A stretch of 64,000 nucleotides of DNA. Origin: Helicoverpa zea. Taxonomy: Eukaryota > Arthropoda > Insecta > Lepidoptera > Noctuidae. Below, piece by piece: positions 10,170-21,339 of this stretch (its first letter is position 1; each line of letters starts with the position of its first letter). The translations under genes and the position numbers were made by a program. Location: the NCBI RefSeq assembly GCF_022581195.2, contig NC_061480.1, positions 1,364,001-1,428,000 of the forward strand, written 5' to 3'. The notes beneath the pieces were generated by a model. It ran no database searches, was not told where the DNA came from, and saw only the letters and a program-made list of their open reading frames with translations.

Positions 10170-11601
10170 TTCTACGGATCCAAGATTGAAGCAGCTGCTC
10201 AACAAGTATGAGGACGTTGTTCGGTATGGCATCACTAAATTTGGAGAGGATGTTGATAAGGGAGCAAGTGAGAAGTTCAATAAGGTTATCATTAGGAGTA
10301 CAAAGGGGAGTGGATTCTGTGTTAGGAGGCTGCTGTAAAGCACAGCCATTTGGCTGAGAGGAATTGGGGGACGATACAATCGACCTATGGGCCTGAACAT
10401 CGTATGACTTGCTCAGCTCGGGTCTAGGTCTGGGGGAACGGAAAACTGTTTTGGTGTACGATGTTTTGGAGGGGGAGGCAGATGGAGAAGAAGGAGACAA
10501 GAGAGGGGAAGCAAAAAGCTGAGAGAAGTCGGGAGCGAGAGCCTGTGTGGAATGGTATTGTGGGGAGTTCGCCGTGACGTTAGAGTAGAAGCGTTTAACT
10601 CGCGGGAATCTTGCAGACGCCTCACTATAGCTGAGGTTCTCCTGAGACATAACCATTTTGATATTTTTTTGGCGTGAATGTTCAGGGCATTGATCGTCTG
10701 TAGCCTTGTGGTTGCCACCATCGCATAAAATGCAAGTTACCTGTGAGTCAGGGACGTTGCAGCTGTCACCAGGATGCGGCTGAGCGCATTTAAAGCATCG
10801 AGCTTTCGACCTACACTGAGAGCGGATGTGGCCAAAACGGAGGCAGTTGCGGCATTGGATTGTTGGGAGATGATAGACTGAGACAGGGAGGGAGGCATTG
10901 TAACAGAAAACTCTCTCTGGGAGAGTTTGACCAGCGAAAGTCAGAACCACCGTAGAAGAAGGGGACCACGTTACTGTATCCCCTTTCTTATTTTTAAAGT
11001 TGAGGCGTCTAGCCCGAATGACCTCCCCACAATTGCGAGGAGTTTCTACCCCTGAGACTAAGTCCTCCAAGGTCCAGTCGGTAGGGATATCCCTGACAAT
11101 GCCCATACGAGTAATTTGGAAGCGGGGGATTTTAGCACTATAGTTATTTGAGGTAAGAAAGTCACTCTCCACAAAACTATTGGCCTCCGAAGCAGTCTTG
11201 AATTCAATGGCGAGTTTATTGCGTCCTAGGGACTTAATTCCACCTTCAGAAATGCCTTTGACGTTATTTTTGTGCAAGAACTGAGCGAACTTCAGGACTT
11301 TTAAAGTTGTACCAGTGGCAGGATCAGGCTCAATTTTGGATACAAAAACAGTGAAGGGTGCTCTGTCACACTCATTGTAGAAAAGTTTGGAGTTGGTTTC
11401 GAATCCAGGCTTCGAAAAAACCGACTGAATTGAATCAGACGGAGGTCTGTTTTTCTTGGATTCAATGGAGGAATCTGAATCCGCAGGTCGTTTAAGGGCA
11501 GATCTCTGCTGAAGACTTACATTTATGTCTTGGGAACAATCTAAGATGTCTATATCTGGAGGAACCCCTCCACCCCCATCAGGGGGTTCTTTGTCACTCA
11601 T
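10144..11601 (-). CDS. LINE ORF1 gag-like protein with CCHC zinc knuckles
   Basis: 485 aa, starting MSDKEPPDGGGG. The N-terminal 70 residues are low complexity with a basic patch (SKKNRPP). An RRM-like or PRE_C2HC-like region follows at about 80-225. Three zinc knuckles lie at about 250-300: CRNCLRFGHIRSQC, CFKCAQPHPGDSC and CILCDGGNHKATDDQC. The C-terminal third is Ser/Pro-rich, as in insect I and Jockey ORF1 proteins. It packages LINE RNA. The stop TAG at 10144-10146 lies inside the first codons of ORF2, in a different frame. No frameshifts are seen. Confidence 0.9.
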   Translation of the reverse strand: MSDKEPPDGGGGVPPDIDILDCSQDINVSLQQRSALKRPADSDSSIESKKNRPPSDSIQSVFSKPGFETNSKLFYNECDRAPFTVFVSKIEPDPATGTTLKVLKFAQFLHKNNVKGISEGGIKSLGRNKLAIEFKTASEANSFVESDFLTSNNYSAKIPRFQITRMGIVRDIPTDWTLEDLVSGVETPRNCGEVIRARRLNFKNKKGDTVTWSPSSTVVLTFAGQTLPERVFCYNASLPVSVYHLPTIQCRNCLRFGHIRSQCRSKARCFKCAQPHPGDSCNVPDSQVTCILCDGGNHKATDDQCPEHSRQKNIKMVMSQENLSYSEASARFPRVKRFYSNVTANSPQYHSTQALAPDFSQLFASPLLSPSSPSASPSKTSYTKTVFRSPRPRPELSKSYDVQAHRSIVSSPNSSQPNGCALQQPPNTESTPLCTPNDNLIELLTCSLINILSKFSDAIPNNVLILVEQLLQSWIRRNAKDPSME

Positions 11602-11839
11602 TTCCTTGGGAAATGAGTGTTAAATACTTAGACTATATAAATTTAGACTTACAAAAATCCTTCACCAAACAAAAAACAAAAACACACCACAGAAACAGCA
11701 CTAAAACCTCTTTCCGAAAGCAAAATTTAAGGTTAAGTAAGCACACCGTGTCAAGACCAAACCTCGAATCAATATTTCAGTTACATTTGGCCATAGGGCG
11801 CGCTATGAGTAAGTTTTTAAAAATTATTCAACTACCCTA

Positions 11840-12222
11840 TTTTACTTAAGCGTCATACGATTCACGTTCGACTCGATTCGACTGATATCCGATCCCGACT
11901 CGATTACGATTGAAGCGTATGTGGCATTCCGCTATTTTTTCTTTGAAATAAACGTTTTTATCCTTTTCTGTCATTCAATAATGAATCATTTTGTCTGCAA
12001 ATGATTTACGATTGCAAAATGATTGTACAGCAAACTTCCGTATAGACCAAAGTTAAAAAAAAAGCAGACCAATCGCACACCAATCAAATGTCAATCGAAT
12101 ACGATTGGTCTTTTATTAGTAGCGGAATGCCCGATATGGTTAAAACTGCTATTGCAATCATATTGCGATTCAATTTCTACTCGATTTTGACATTATTAAC
12201 TTAGGAGAATCGGGTCCCTGGA
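11840..12222. mobile_element. Harbinger-like MITE copy 1
   Basis: About 380 bp, homologous to the copies near 26478, 55490, 58030 and 59604. The right terminus is complete (TTAGGAGAATCGGGTCCCTG at about 12203-12222); at the left end only the subterminal TTTTACTTAAGCG remains. It carries the family's internal stretch reading CATTCAATAATGAATCATTT. See the finding on the CAG target duplication for the superfamily argument. Confidence 0.75.
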
Positions 12223-12230
12223 CTTCCCTA

Positions 12231-12508
12231 AAACTGTCAAAACTCTGCTAGCGTCGCATTGCGTTCCATTGCTGTACTGAAATATTCCATATCTTTAGAC
12301 TTGTATCATTCCTTCTCTGTTTATAAATCGTAATATTGTGAGACAAAACATACAAATATTGGAACATTGGAACATCGATTGATTGAAACCGGATTGAGGT
12401 TATAATTCCGTAAATTCTGTAAAGAAAGTATCTTTATGAGATAAATTATGTTATTTAAATGTTATATTGCACAGAAATAGAAAAAAAACCTTTTAGTTCA
12501 GTTTTGCA
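12231..12508 (+). promoter_or_regulatory. 5' flank of host gene 1
   Basis: 278 bp between the MITE and the start codon of host gene 1, with no other gene. It should contain the core promoter and 5' UTR. No convincing TATA box is seen. Confidence 0.4.
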
Positions 12509-15500
12509 ATGTCTGATGTTGAAGAACCACCGACTAAGATGTCGAAATACGAAGAGGTATGATAGCATATATTTTTCATTTTTTAATTGTGAATGCTTCC
12601 TTTTGCCTTTTATTACATTTATTTGTTTGAAGAACTTGTTATTTATAGTTTAAATGTAAAACTAGAGTTATTATTTATACTTATAATTTTCTATATCGAT
12701 TGATATGCCTTGAATCACAATAAAGCACGATATTTAGTCAGTGGCTCATCATGGGGGTGGATTTTATAGAGTTTTGTAAGCTAATAATGGCTAGTAACAT
12801 TTAGTTGAGGTTCCACCCTCGTCTCGGGCAACTATTTCCAGCCAGGACCTAGTTTTTTATTTCTCAGCTCTTACAATTTTCTTAGTTCCGAATCTATTGC
12901 ATAGTCTTTGCTACACTTTGGCCCACCAGGTCTCGGGTTCGATTCCCGGAACGGGCCAAAATCGCTGTATTATATGGGTTTTAGAAACTTTCACAAAGCA
13001 GCCCTGAGTCTGGAAGTTGGAAGTGTTACACACCCAAGCTTAGAAGGGCACCTAAAGCCGACATCCCCTAATGCTACTCAGTAGCAACTGTTGTCATGAT
13101 TTCATGTCAGAGGCCATCAGGATTTGAGAAAACTCTGACTCCAGGGCTTCCTAGGTGATTAAACCTGCAGCTCACTCTATAGGAAGAAGAAGACTTAATA
13201 TTACTCTATGTTGTTTGCAGTACTTAGAACCGGAGCCGGAAGGTGAGGATGTGATGGAGGAAGGTCAGGAAGAGTGGCTCAGTGAAGGAGTGCTCACTGA
13301 CGATGATTATGTTCAAACGGTAAGTTTATTTACTCTGCTAGATGACCAGCAATCAGTGTGATGCTTCACAAAAGTCTGCAAAGGCCTATTTGAAATAAAA
13401 AAAAATAACTTTGAGTTTGATGATTTTCTTGACTGTCTACTTAATTGAGAGATATTGTAAGACCAAAATTCCTGCAGAGTGCAAATGTATCTTCTCTTGT
13501 ATGCAAATATTTTTAAAATGTCTACAAAACTACAACCTTCATTTGTCCACTGATCTTTTTCTTCTTCTTATCGTTTATAGCAGAACACTGTCACAAGACG
13601 GTGTCCGCCTTCCGTGTCTTCTTCTTCCACTTTGCTCTATCCAGGACATCATCCCTTTCGGGTTCGCGAAGTCCACTGATAATATTATTATCAAAAAAAT
13701 ATACATTGTGTGTCGTTCACAATCACATTAAATCCTATCGCATATACTTTATGATATTCTATGGTGAATTGTAAAAAAAATTACCTAATCCATTCAGTGG
13801 TTTAGCCACAGGAGTCATTTGTCGTTTTTATAATTTACGACATCATGTGTAAAGCAGATATCAAGTTAGCAGTATCGAATGCTTTGATCAGTTGACAGCT
13901 GTCAGTTTTCAAGGGAAAATTTCAGTTGTTTGTAATGACTGACTTTTATATGGTGTCCTAATTTTCGCACATTTTTATTCTATTTACTTTGTTTGAAAAA
14001 TACATTTTTTTATTTTTACGTATATTGCTTTTTTCTTTGTGTTAATCGACATATATTAACCAGAATATTAACGCATTTCATTTAATGTGATTGTGAACGA
14101 CACACCCGATATAATTAACCCCTTGTATGCCGGTGCGCAGATCTATGCTAGACACAATGAATTTTCTTTTGTTCTTTAATTAGCAGCATTCAGGAGGTTA
14201 AAGAATAAAAATTAAAAACAAAGATAATAATCTAAAATTCTCTATCCTAGACCAAACAAGATGACACAGACCACGCGCTCACAATAGACCAGGAAACTAC
14301 ACAGAGTAACGAGACGGAAGCCATGCAGACGTCCACCGCAGACACGGCCGATGATACCAGCAATATGACGCAGAACATTGAGGAGCAGCTGAATAATATG
14401 GACAGTACGAATAATGGTGATGAGCTGCCGGACGATTTGGATGCGTTTTTGATCAGGTATTTGTTTTTTTTTTTAATATTCGTGGTAGCCTACTGGGTAA
14501 AGAAATAAAGTTTCAAGTATGGGTATGTGGGTAACAATTCCAGGTCAGGCAAGTACCAATGCAACTTTTCTATGTTTGTATGTACATCTTGAGTTAATCT
14601 TAGACACCAACTACTGTGTTACGGATGGCACGTTAAACTGTAGGTCCCGGCTGTCATTGAACAACTTTGACACTCGTTGCAGGTAGTCAGAAGCCAGTAA
14701 GTTTGACAACCAATCTTATCAAGGGGTATTGGGTCGCCCGGGCAACTGGGTTGAGCAGGTCAGATAGGCAGTCACTACTTATACTCAGCTGCATCCGGTT
14801 AGACTGGGAGCCGACCCCAACACAGCTGGGAAAAGCCTCCAGAGATGATGAAATATTTATTTTTAGAAAATAAATAAATATGTACATCTTGCGTATTCCC
14901 TGATTATTAAGTTTCTTGATAGTCTTTATGCATGTCAGATAATTATATGAATAAGACCTTATGACTTCTTAACAAGAGATAGGTACAATTACGCTCGTAA
15001 GTTAATTCTGACAAACAGTCTCATGGATATAATATAATAATCGCATTAGACCTTATCACCTTTGGAAAAAGAATAAAACACATTTGTACCTGAGGTCTTT
15101 GTCGTTTTATAACAAAAAAACTTATAATTTAGCACGGTGAGGCGATTTTGATGAAATATGTCTTAGAACCACCACATGATCAAACCTATATCTCTCTCTG
15201 GCTAGTTTACTTCAATTGACCAATTTTTATCCACTTCTTTGGTAGAAACTTAATCCTTTATCTATTGTAAACTTATTTTATTCATCTATTTATTTATATT
15301 AATTAACAAATATTTACAGAAAGACAGACGGCCATGTTGTGGAAGCGAAACTACAGGATGAGACTGATATACCTAAAGCTAAGCCTGAGGAGGATGATGG
15401 CAACGACACGGATGATCTACTGGTAATATAAAATTATTTGGTAATACAACACTAAGGGTTCCATACCATTATTTAGAAAATGAGCAAAAAAAACACGTTT

Positions 15501-18500
15501 GTTGTATGGGCGCCCCCCAAACTATTTATTTTATTTTAGTTTTCAATATTTTTTGTTATAGCGGCAACTGAAATATATCATCTGTGAAAATTTCAGCTAT
15601 CTAACTATCACGGTTCATGAGATACAGCCTGGTGACAGACGGACGGACGGACAGAGGAGCGAAAACAATAGGGTCCCGTTTTACCCTTTGGGTATGGAAC
15701 CCTAATAAAAACAATTCCATAAAAATATAATACATAAATAAACAAAATATACATAAATGTATAAGATATATTTAATTATAAATTATATTTTGTTGTTAAA
15801 TACTTGACTATCTAAGTATTGTTTCTCTTCTTCACAGCGTATGTTAGGAGACGGTGAACAGAAAGCCAAGAAGAAAACGTTCAAGATCATAAAGGCTGAT
15901 AAAGATGAAGACCAGGCCTCCACCGATGATGATGACTTCATTTATGAGGTATTTCTTTAAATCATCAATATCATCCATCCTCCTGCCCTTATCTCAATTT
16001 TATTCATGGTCGGCGCAATATATTTTCTCCTTCCATACTCTTCTATCTGCCGTCATCTCACAAGTAACATTCTTACCATACATCTACTTTCACACAATCC
16101 ATTTCTTTAAATATATACTAATATTAGAAAGCTGAAGAGTTTGTTGGTTTAAAAGGGCTAATCTCAGGAATTACTGGTCCGAACAGATAAAATAAATAAT
16201 AAATTAATTGTTAGATAGCCCATTTATCAACAAAGACTATAGGTTATTTTTTATGCGGGTGAAACCGCAGGGAACAGCTAGTTTATATGGATATACTTGG
16301 ATTGAAAACTGGTCGATGGGTATGTCAGATATATACCCAGATTTCAAATCAGTTGCCAAAATATATCTGACAGCCAATTTCACCAAAATCGGCTCATCTA
16401 TTATAATTATTCTCATCATCTCCCGAGCCTTTTTCCCAACTATGTTGAGGTTGGCTTCCAGTCTAACCGGATGCAGCTGAGTACCAGTGCTTTACTATCT
16501 GACCTCCACAACCCAGTTACACGGGCAACCCGATACCCCTTGGCTAGACTGGTGTCAGACTTACTGGCTTCTGACTACCCGTAACAACTGCCAAGGATGT
16601 TCAATGACAGCCGGGACCTACAGTTTAACGTGCCATCCGAAACACAGTCAGTGTCTAAGATATACTTAGAAAGTACATACAAATTTAGAAAAGTTGCACT
16701 GGTACTTGCCTGACCTGGAATCGAACCAATAGGCCCCGTTGGTTCCAATAGGCCCCCACGATTTTTTAATAATCTAGAAATCTAATCGTTATAAAAAGAA
16801 ACCGCTGGCAGAAGCTAGTTATTAATATTATTATTTGTATGTATACCCGACCTCGGGACTGTAAAGTCCCGGATTTTTGGGAGGCGAACGTGGGGCCGAA
16901 GCCAACACGCTGAAGCCCTTTTGAGACAACTTTAATGAAATGATGACACAAAACCGACGATTATCCCTGTATACACTATAGAAACGTACCCAAGGACAAT
17001 CCCCGGTTCTGTGCTAAACTATTGCTAACTATGGATGAAAACTACTTGGGCTATATTATTATAATATGTTTGTATTTCCAGCAAAGTCAAGTAAAAACTC
17101 TGAAACTGGCTAAGAACGCTTTGATCAAGAGGACTGCCACCAAAGCTGTGCCCGAAGACATGAGCGACGGAGACGATGAGACTGAACAGGTAACTAACAT
17201 TTATTTATCAACTAGCTTCTACTCGCCCTTGCACCCGCTTCCCGAAGGAACTTTCCCCAACTATAACATAAAAAAACGGCCAAGTGCGAGTCTATGGGTT
17301 CCGTAGCATTATTTATAACGTTTATCACGTTTGTTGTATGGGAGCCCCTCAAAATATTTATGGTATTCTAGTTTTCAGTATTTGTTGTCAGCGGCTACAG
17401 AAACCATACATTTGTGAAAATTTCAACTCTCTAACTATCACGGTTCATGAAATACAGCGTGGTGACAGACGGACGGACGGATAGAGGAGCGAAAACAATA
17501 GGTCCCGTTTTACCCTTTGTGTACGGAACCCTAAAAAGTGGCAACTTGACTTTTATAAGAGCTTGTAAAGGCCTAAATGGAATAAAATTACTTTGTTTTT
17601 AATTTTGAACATTTATGTCGTTGTGATGTTTAAGCTGCATTATTGTCTAGTGCTGTCAAAGTCCGTTCAGCCGTTTGCACATGAAGTTGCAAACAAACAT
17701 GCATGCACGTAGACACGCAAACACTCATGCACACACAGACAGACACGCATGTATATGGTCACACACACACGCGCGCAAGTAGAATACACACAATAATTTC
17801 TGATTATATCATTACCATCATCATCCTCCGAGCCTTTTTCCCAAACTATGTTGGGGTCGGCTTCCAGTCTATCCGAATGTAGCTGAGTACCAGAGCTGTA
17901 CAAGGAGCGACTGCCCTATCTGACCTCCTCAACCCAGTTAGCCGGGCAACCCAATACCCCTTGGTTAGACTCATTATATCATCACCATTATTTAATCAGT
18001 CTGTCCGTTTAACTCTGAAAGCATAACAAACAAATTCACTATCTTCATATTAGTATAGAAAAGTATTATATTTTCAGTCAACAGACGAAGGATCGACCGT
18101 ACAGCGTATGTTCGAAGTTAAGAAATCGGGATCAAAGTCTGACAGTCAGAAGAAAGTCGTCAAACACGTTCGAGCCAACAATAATAATAGTTTGAATAGA
18201 TCACGTGAGTATTATTATTTATTTTTAAAAATTTGACCTTGAAACTTTTGTGTAGAAGGATTTCGACCTTGAAATCAGATTTCGGCCTTACAAATCTGAT
18301 ATCAGTGTTTAGCCTGCATTCAAAATTCCAGACATCAGCTTTAACCTATAGTTTACGTACTTCAAACTAGATTTCGGCCTATAGTCCGGATTGCGGAATT
18401 TATTCTTAATATATTTGAACTAATTATATACCGGCCTACAGATCAGATGTCGATCTCTATAAAGTAACCATAGTTATTTTACCATTACAGAAAAAACAGA

Positions 18501-20456
18501 AACGAAGTCCAATAAACAGACTTTCAAAAACCACAAGTCTGTGAAACCAACAGTTATACATAAGAAGTCGTTAGAAGTCGAAACCCCGGCGCCGTTCAAG
18601 CCGCTAGAAAAAGAGAAGTCGAGAGAGAAAGTCTCGAAGTCGGAAGTAAAAAATGATGATTTTGATGAAATTATCGATGAAGAAGAATTTTTGGATGATG
18701 ACGAATATGAGTTGGATGAAGAGGTAAGATTTTTATTTGATGAGACCGCTATTATACAAAAAGTATTATTTGAAACTTTTAAAGTTTATGGTGAATTAGC
18801 GATAGGGAAAAAACATCAGATACAAACAACAAACGGTATCTACATGAAAAATTAATTTACGATCATTATAAAGTTTATATGATACTAAAACACCAACATT
18901 TTTTTATTTTTATTTTTTTTATTAATAATACCTTACCGCAGAATTGAGGGTCCGCGCTTTTTTGATGTTTGAAAAGTGCTAATTTATCAGCCCAATTTCA
19001 CTATAAGTTTTAGAGTTTGAGTTTGGAAAACTACCGTCCATTTGCAAAACTAATAGTTTCATCAGGTATAATCATCATCATCATCATTTCAGCCATAGGA
19101 TGTCCACTGCAGAACATAGGCCTCCCCCTTAGATCTCCACAGATACCTGTTGGAGGCGACCTTAATCCAGCGTCGACGGCGACCTTTATAAGGTCGTCTG
19201 TCCACCTTATCAGGTATAATGGGTATAAAATATTGTGTTCTGTTGTTGTCAGGAGTTCGCAGAAGGTTCAGAAGGTGAGGACAGTAAGAAACAGCGAATC
19301 ATGAAGCCGGAGATGATGGATGAAGAGGTTCCTAGTGATGCTGAGAGCCGCTCTGAAGATGGCAGCCTTTATGATGTAAGTTAGACATTCAAATAAGTTA
19401 ATCAGAGTCATAAGGATTTTTTTTCATTGTATACATAATACCTATAAATGATTTGATTTGAAAAAATTATAACACGAATTTTGAATGAACTCACGATTTT
19501 CACCCGACTGCGCCCCGCAAAGAAGGTTAATGTGTTTTGTTTCTTAAATAAAGAAGTATTTGACATTTCTAGAGACAGCCATATGCATGACAAACTCGCA
19601 AGCTACTGAACGAATCATGCTTGAAGTCATAATCTGCTCTTTTACCCAACTATATTGAGGTTGGCTTACCAGTGTTTTACAAGGGGCGACTGCCTATCTG
19701 ATCTCAACCCAGTTACCCGGGCAATCCAAAATACCCTTTATTAAGACTTTCCAGTTTCTGACTACCCGGAACGGCTGCCTAAATTGTTCAAATGAACGTT
19801 CAGTAGGCTGCGGCCTCTTTTCACACAGATAAAAAATCATTAATCCTTATTATTAAATGGTTTTCAGGAGTTACCCTCTTCAGACTCCGATGATTTGGAC
19901 GACTGGTTCACACTGGACATCCGAGCAGAAAGAGCGGGTGACTACCTACCGTTATTAGGTATGAATCAGCATATACAAATGCAAATATTCTTTATTTGTT
20001 TTCTACTTGATTTATAGCAAAAAGGTAAACAATTTCAATCGAAATGTTTCTAGGACTAATTCCTTGGTTCAAGTCCCTTGGATAATAAAGCATATGCCTT
20101 TTGGTTAGGTATTTTAACTAAAAGTAAACAACTTCGAAAAAATCACAGCTAGGCAAGGTCATCTTGAAGCTTTGTGTTTGAGTCTCACAACCAACTGTAT
20201 TTTTTTTCTTTCAATCTTACCTCTGTTCACAATTTCTTCTTTCTCGACAAACCTTAACATGACTCAAAATGTTCTCATTCCAGGAACGAAAGCAAAAGAA
20301 CTTCTACTAGCAGAGAGAAAACGCGTCAGTGCAAGAGTAGCCACATTACGTCAAAGTCTATCAGCTTTAACCGACAGCGCCAGGAGGCAGGCCGACCAGC
20401 TCCGAGCCGCTGCCATGGCACTCGCAGAGATAGACGACACTCTGAAAGCGGCCTGA
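12509..20456 (+). CDS. Host gene 1: acidic coiled-coil protein, unrecognised (11 exons)
   Basis: Exons, all with GT-AG borders and matching phase: 12509-12556, 13221-13319, 14251-14456, 15320-15422, 15838-15948, 17082-17189, 18078-18204, 18491-18723, 19253-19375, 19868-19958, 20284-20456. The product is 473 aa, starting MSDVEEPPTKMSKYEEYLEP. It is rich in Asp/Glu with Lys-rich basic patches (residues about 160-220 and 255-310), a strongly acidic run (FDEIIDEEEFLDDDEYELDE, about 325-345) and a C-terminal alpha-helical coiled coil (about 405-470, AKELLLAERKRVSARVATLR onward). This composition suggests a nuclear, chromatin- or nucleolus-type factor, but I see no catalytic motif or family domain. 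Exon 3 is Thr/Gln/Asn-rich (about residues 50-118). Introns carry SINE, MITE and other repeats. The first ATG was chosen because the frame is open and ends at a good donor. Confidence 0.85.
12895..13190 (+). repeat. tRNA-derived SINE-like repeat in gene 1 intron 1
   Basis: It contains a polymerase III B-box match (GGGTTCGATTCCCGG at about 12928-12942) followed by a tail ending AGGTGATTAA (about 13152-13161). The tail sequence is partly shared with 31100-31230. The A box is poorly preserved. Confidence 0.5.
13704..14112. mobile_element. MITE with GTGTGTCGT... termini, copy 1
   Basis: Left end GTGTGTCGTTCACAATCACA and right end TGTGATTGTGAACGACACAC form terminal inverted repeats of over 25 bp. 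It lies in gene 1 intron 2. Sister copies are at 38866-39239 and 48614-49688. Confidence 0.75.
14478..14866 (+). repeat. SINE family A, forward copy
   Basis: tRNA-derived SINE in gene 1 intron 3: A-box-like GTGGTAGCCTACTGGGTAAA, B-box-like GGTAACAATTCC, then the family body ending GAGCCGACCCCAACACAGCT. It is homologous to the better preserved copy at 33434-33838. Confidence 0.75.
15468..15704 (+). repeat. Dispersed repeat (GGGTTCC...GGAACCC type), copy 1
   Basis: The ends are GGGTTCCATACCATTATTTA and GGGTATGGAACCCTAA, with an internal GGACGGACGGACAGAGGAGC. It matches 17277-17533. This type of sequence, often preceded by CGGCCAAGTGCGAGTC, is very common in Lepidoptera. It lies in gene 1 intron 4. 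Confidence 0.7.
16112..16281 (+). mobile_element. Helitron-derived short repeat (Lep1-like), degenerate
   Basis: The 5' part reads TATACTAATATTAGAAAGCT and the 3' end GGGAACAGCTAG before a T, the CTAG|T end expected of Helitrons. Internal sequence is shared with 41096-41294 and 53668-53859. Shortened copy in gene 1 intron 5. Confidence 0.65.
16424..16730 (-). repeat. SINE family A, reverse copy
   Basis: Reverse-orientation SINE of the family at 33434-33838. Diagnostic blocks: GTCTAACCGGATGCAGCTGA, CCCAGTTACACGGGCAACCC and the distal CCTGACCTGGAATCGAACCA containing the B box. Confidence 0.75.
17277..17533 (+). repeat. Dispersed repeat (GGGTTCC type), copy 2
   Basis: Begins CGGCCAAGTGCGAGTCTATG, contains GACGGACGGACGGATAGAGG and ends GTACGGAACCCTAA. 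Homologous to 15468-15704. Gene 1 intron 6. Confidence 0.7.
17690..17785. repeat. CA-rich microsatellite
   Basis: Degenerate (CA)n/(CACG)n stretch, e.g. CACACACACACGCGCGCAAG, directly before a truncated family A SINE (17820-17970, reverse) in gene 1 intron 6. Confidence 0.7.
17820..17972 (-). repeat. SINE family A, truncated reverse copy
   Basis: The TCCGAGCCTTTTTCCCAAAC to CCCTTGGTTAGACT portion of the SINE; the tRNA-related part is missing. Confidence 0.7.
19060..19215 (+). repeat. ATC microsatellite plus common insect LINE fragment
   Basis: An (ATC)n run at 19072-19087 precedes CCATAGGATGTCCACTGCAG and CATAGGCCTCCCCCTTAG, a block known to be widespread in insect genomes as a LINE 3' remnant. 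It lies in gene 1 intron 8. Confidence 0.55.
19630..19800 (-). repeat. SINE family A, degenerate reverse copy
   Basis: Shortened and rearranged copy with CAACCCAGTTACCCGGGCAA and TTTCTGACTACCCGGAACGG. Gene 1 intron 9. Confidence 0.6.
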
Positions 20457-20804
20457 CCTTGACCTTAAAAGTTGACCTTGAATTTCTCAGATGACCTTGA
20501 GTTTCAAGATGACCTTGAAGTTTGATTGATGAATTAAATATGAAAAAACCCTTTTAATCGTGTACCGATTTGACTAATTTGTGTAACTTGTGTCATAACC
20601 AAATTACATCTCAATCGGTTCAGTTGTTTTTAGTGGTAACGTGATGAATTCACTGTTGTGTTTCTAATAATGTTTTAAAATTGGAAATAGAATTTTGAAT
20701 AGAATTTGCTAAATTGAGAATAGATTTTTGGGTATTAAAACCAATTTTGACTGTAGCAGCCATTTGAATCTTGTATTGTAAATCTATTTGTTTCCAATTT
20801 CATC

Positions 20805-20950
20805 TCCCGAGCCTTTTTCCCAACTATGTTGGAGTCGGCTTCCAGTCTAACCGGATGTAGCTGAGTACCAGTGTGCCACAAGAAGCGACTGCCTATCTGA
20901 CCTCCTCAACCCAGTTACCCGGGCAACCTAATACCCCATGGTTAGACTGA
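20805..20950 (-). repeat. SINE family A fragment in gene 1 3' UTR
   Basis: The block from CCCGAGCCTTTTTCCCAACT to CCCATGGTTAGACTG lies about 350 bp after the stop codon, inside the likely 3' UTR. Confidence 0.7.
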
Positions 20951-21023
20951 ATATTAAGATTTTTGAGGTGTAAAAAATATTTTAGAATATCGAGACATAA
21001 TATTAAACGTATACAATGCACAG

Positions 21024-21163
21024 TACAGTTACCGGCACGGATGTCGGGCTCTCGGCGGAAGAGTGGGGATCGCTTTGCGCACCCGTACGCATAAGGCAGT
21101 AAGGCAGTAAATCGCTTGTGCGCAGGTGAAGGTCAGGGCCCGACATCCGTGCCGGTAACTGTA
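21024..21163. mobile_element. TA-flanked MITE (ACAGTTACCGGCACG termini)
   Basis: 140 bp with near-perfect terminal inverted repeats (ACAGTTACCGGCACGGATGT versus ACATCCGTGCCGGTAACTGT), flanked by TA on both sides. This fits a Tc1/mariner-type target. Related longer copies are at 60330-60547 and 63594-63812. It lies upstream of the gene 1 poly(A) signals. Confidence 0.85.
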
Positions 21164-21260
21164 CCTCGATACAGTTTTTTAGGACAAATTCGAGTAAAGT
21201 TTTTTAAATGTAAGGACTTAATTTTAGTACCTATAGTGTAAGTTAGTGTTAAAATTTGTA

Positions 21261-21283
21261 AATAAAACTATTTGTTTAATAAA
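21261..21283 (+). terminator. Poly(A) signals of host gene 1
   Basis: AATAAA at 21261-21266 and again at 21278-21283, about 800 nt after the TGA. They imply a 3' UTR that contains a SINE and a MITE. No other good hexamer pair is closer that is not inside a repeat. Confidence 0.55.
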
Positions 21284-21339
21284 ATATACATTTCAATTGT
21301 ACGTTTGTTTTTATTAATTCTAATTCTTCTGGTATTTTT

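Larger units (their letters stand above)
6440..11790 (-). mobile_element. Near full-length I-type non-LTR retrotransposon
   Basis: Minus-strand two-ORF LINE of about 5.3 kb. ORF1 is a gag-like nucleic-acid-binding protein; ORF2 has endonuclease, reverse transcriptase and RNase H. The RNase H plus the CCHC knuckles in ORF1 place it in the I superclade (I/Nimb/R1-like), not in CR1 or Jockey proper. Both frames are uninterrupted. The 3' end is a TA-rich segment near 6450-6475, and the 5' UTR appears to run from 11602 to roughly 11790. No clear target duplication was found, so the outer borders are approximate. Confidence 0.85.

Noticed and set aside
12925..12945. tRNA gene near GGGTTCGATTCCC
   Set aside because: Only the B box and T-arm are preserved; the rest is SINE sequence.
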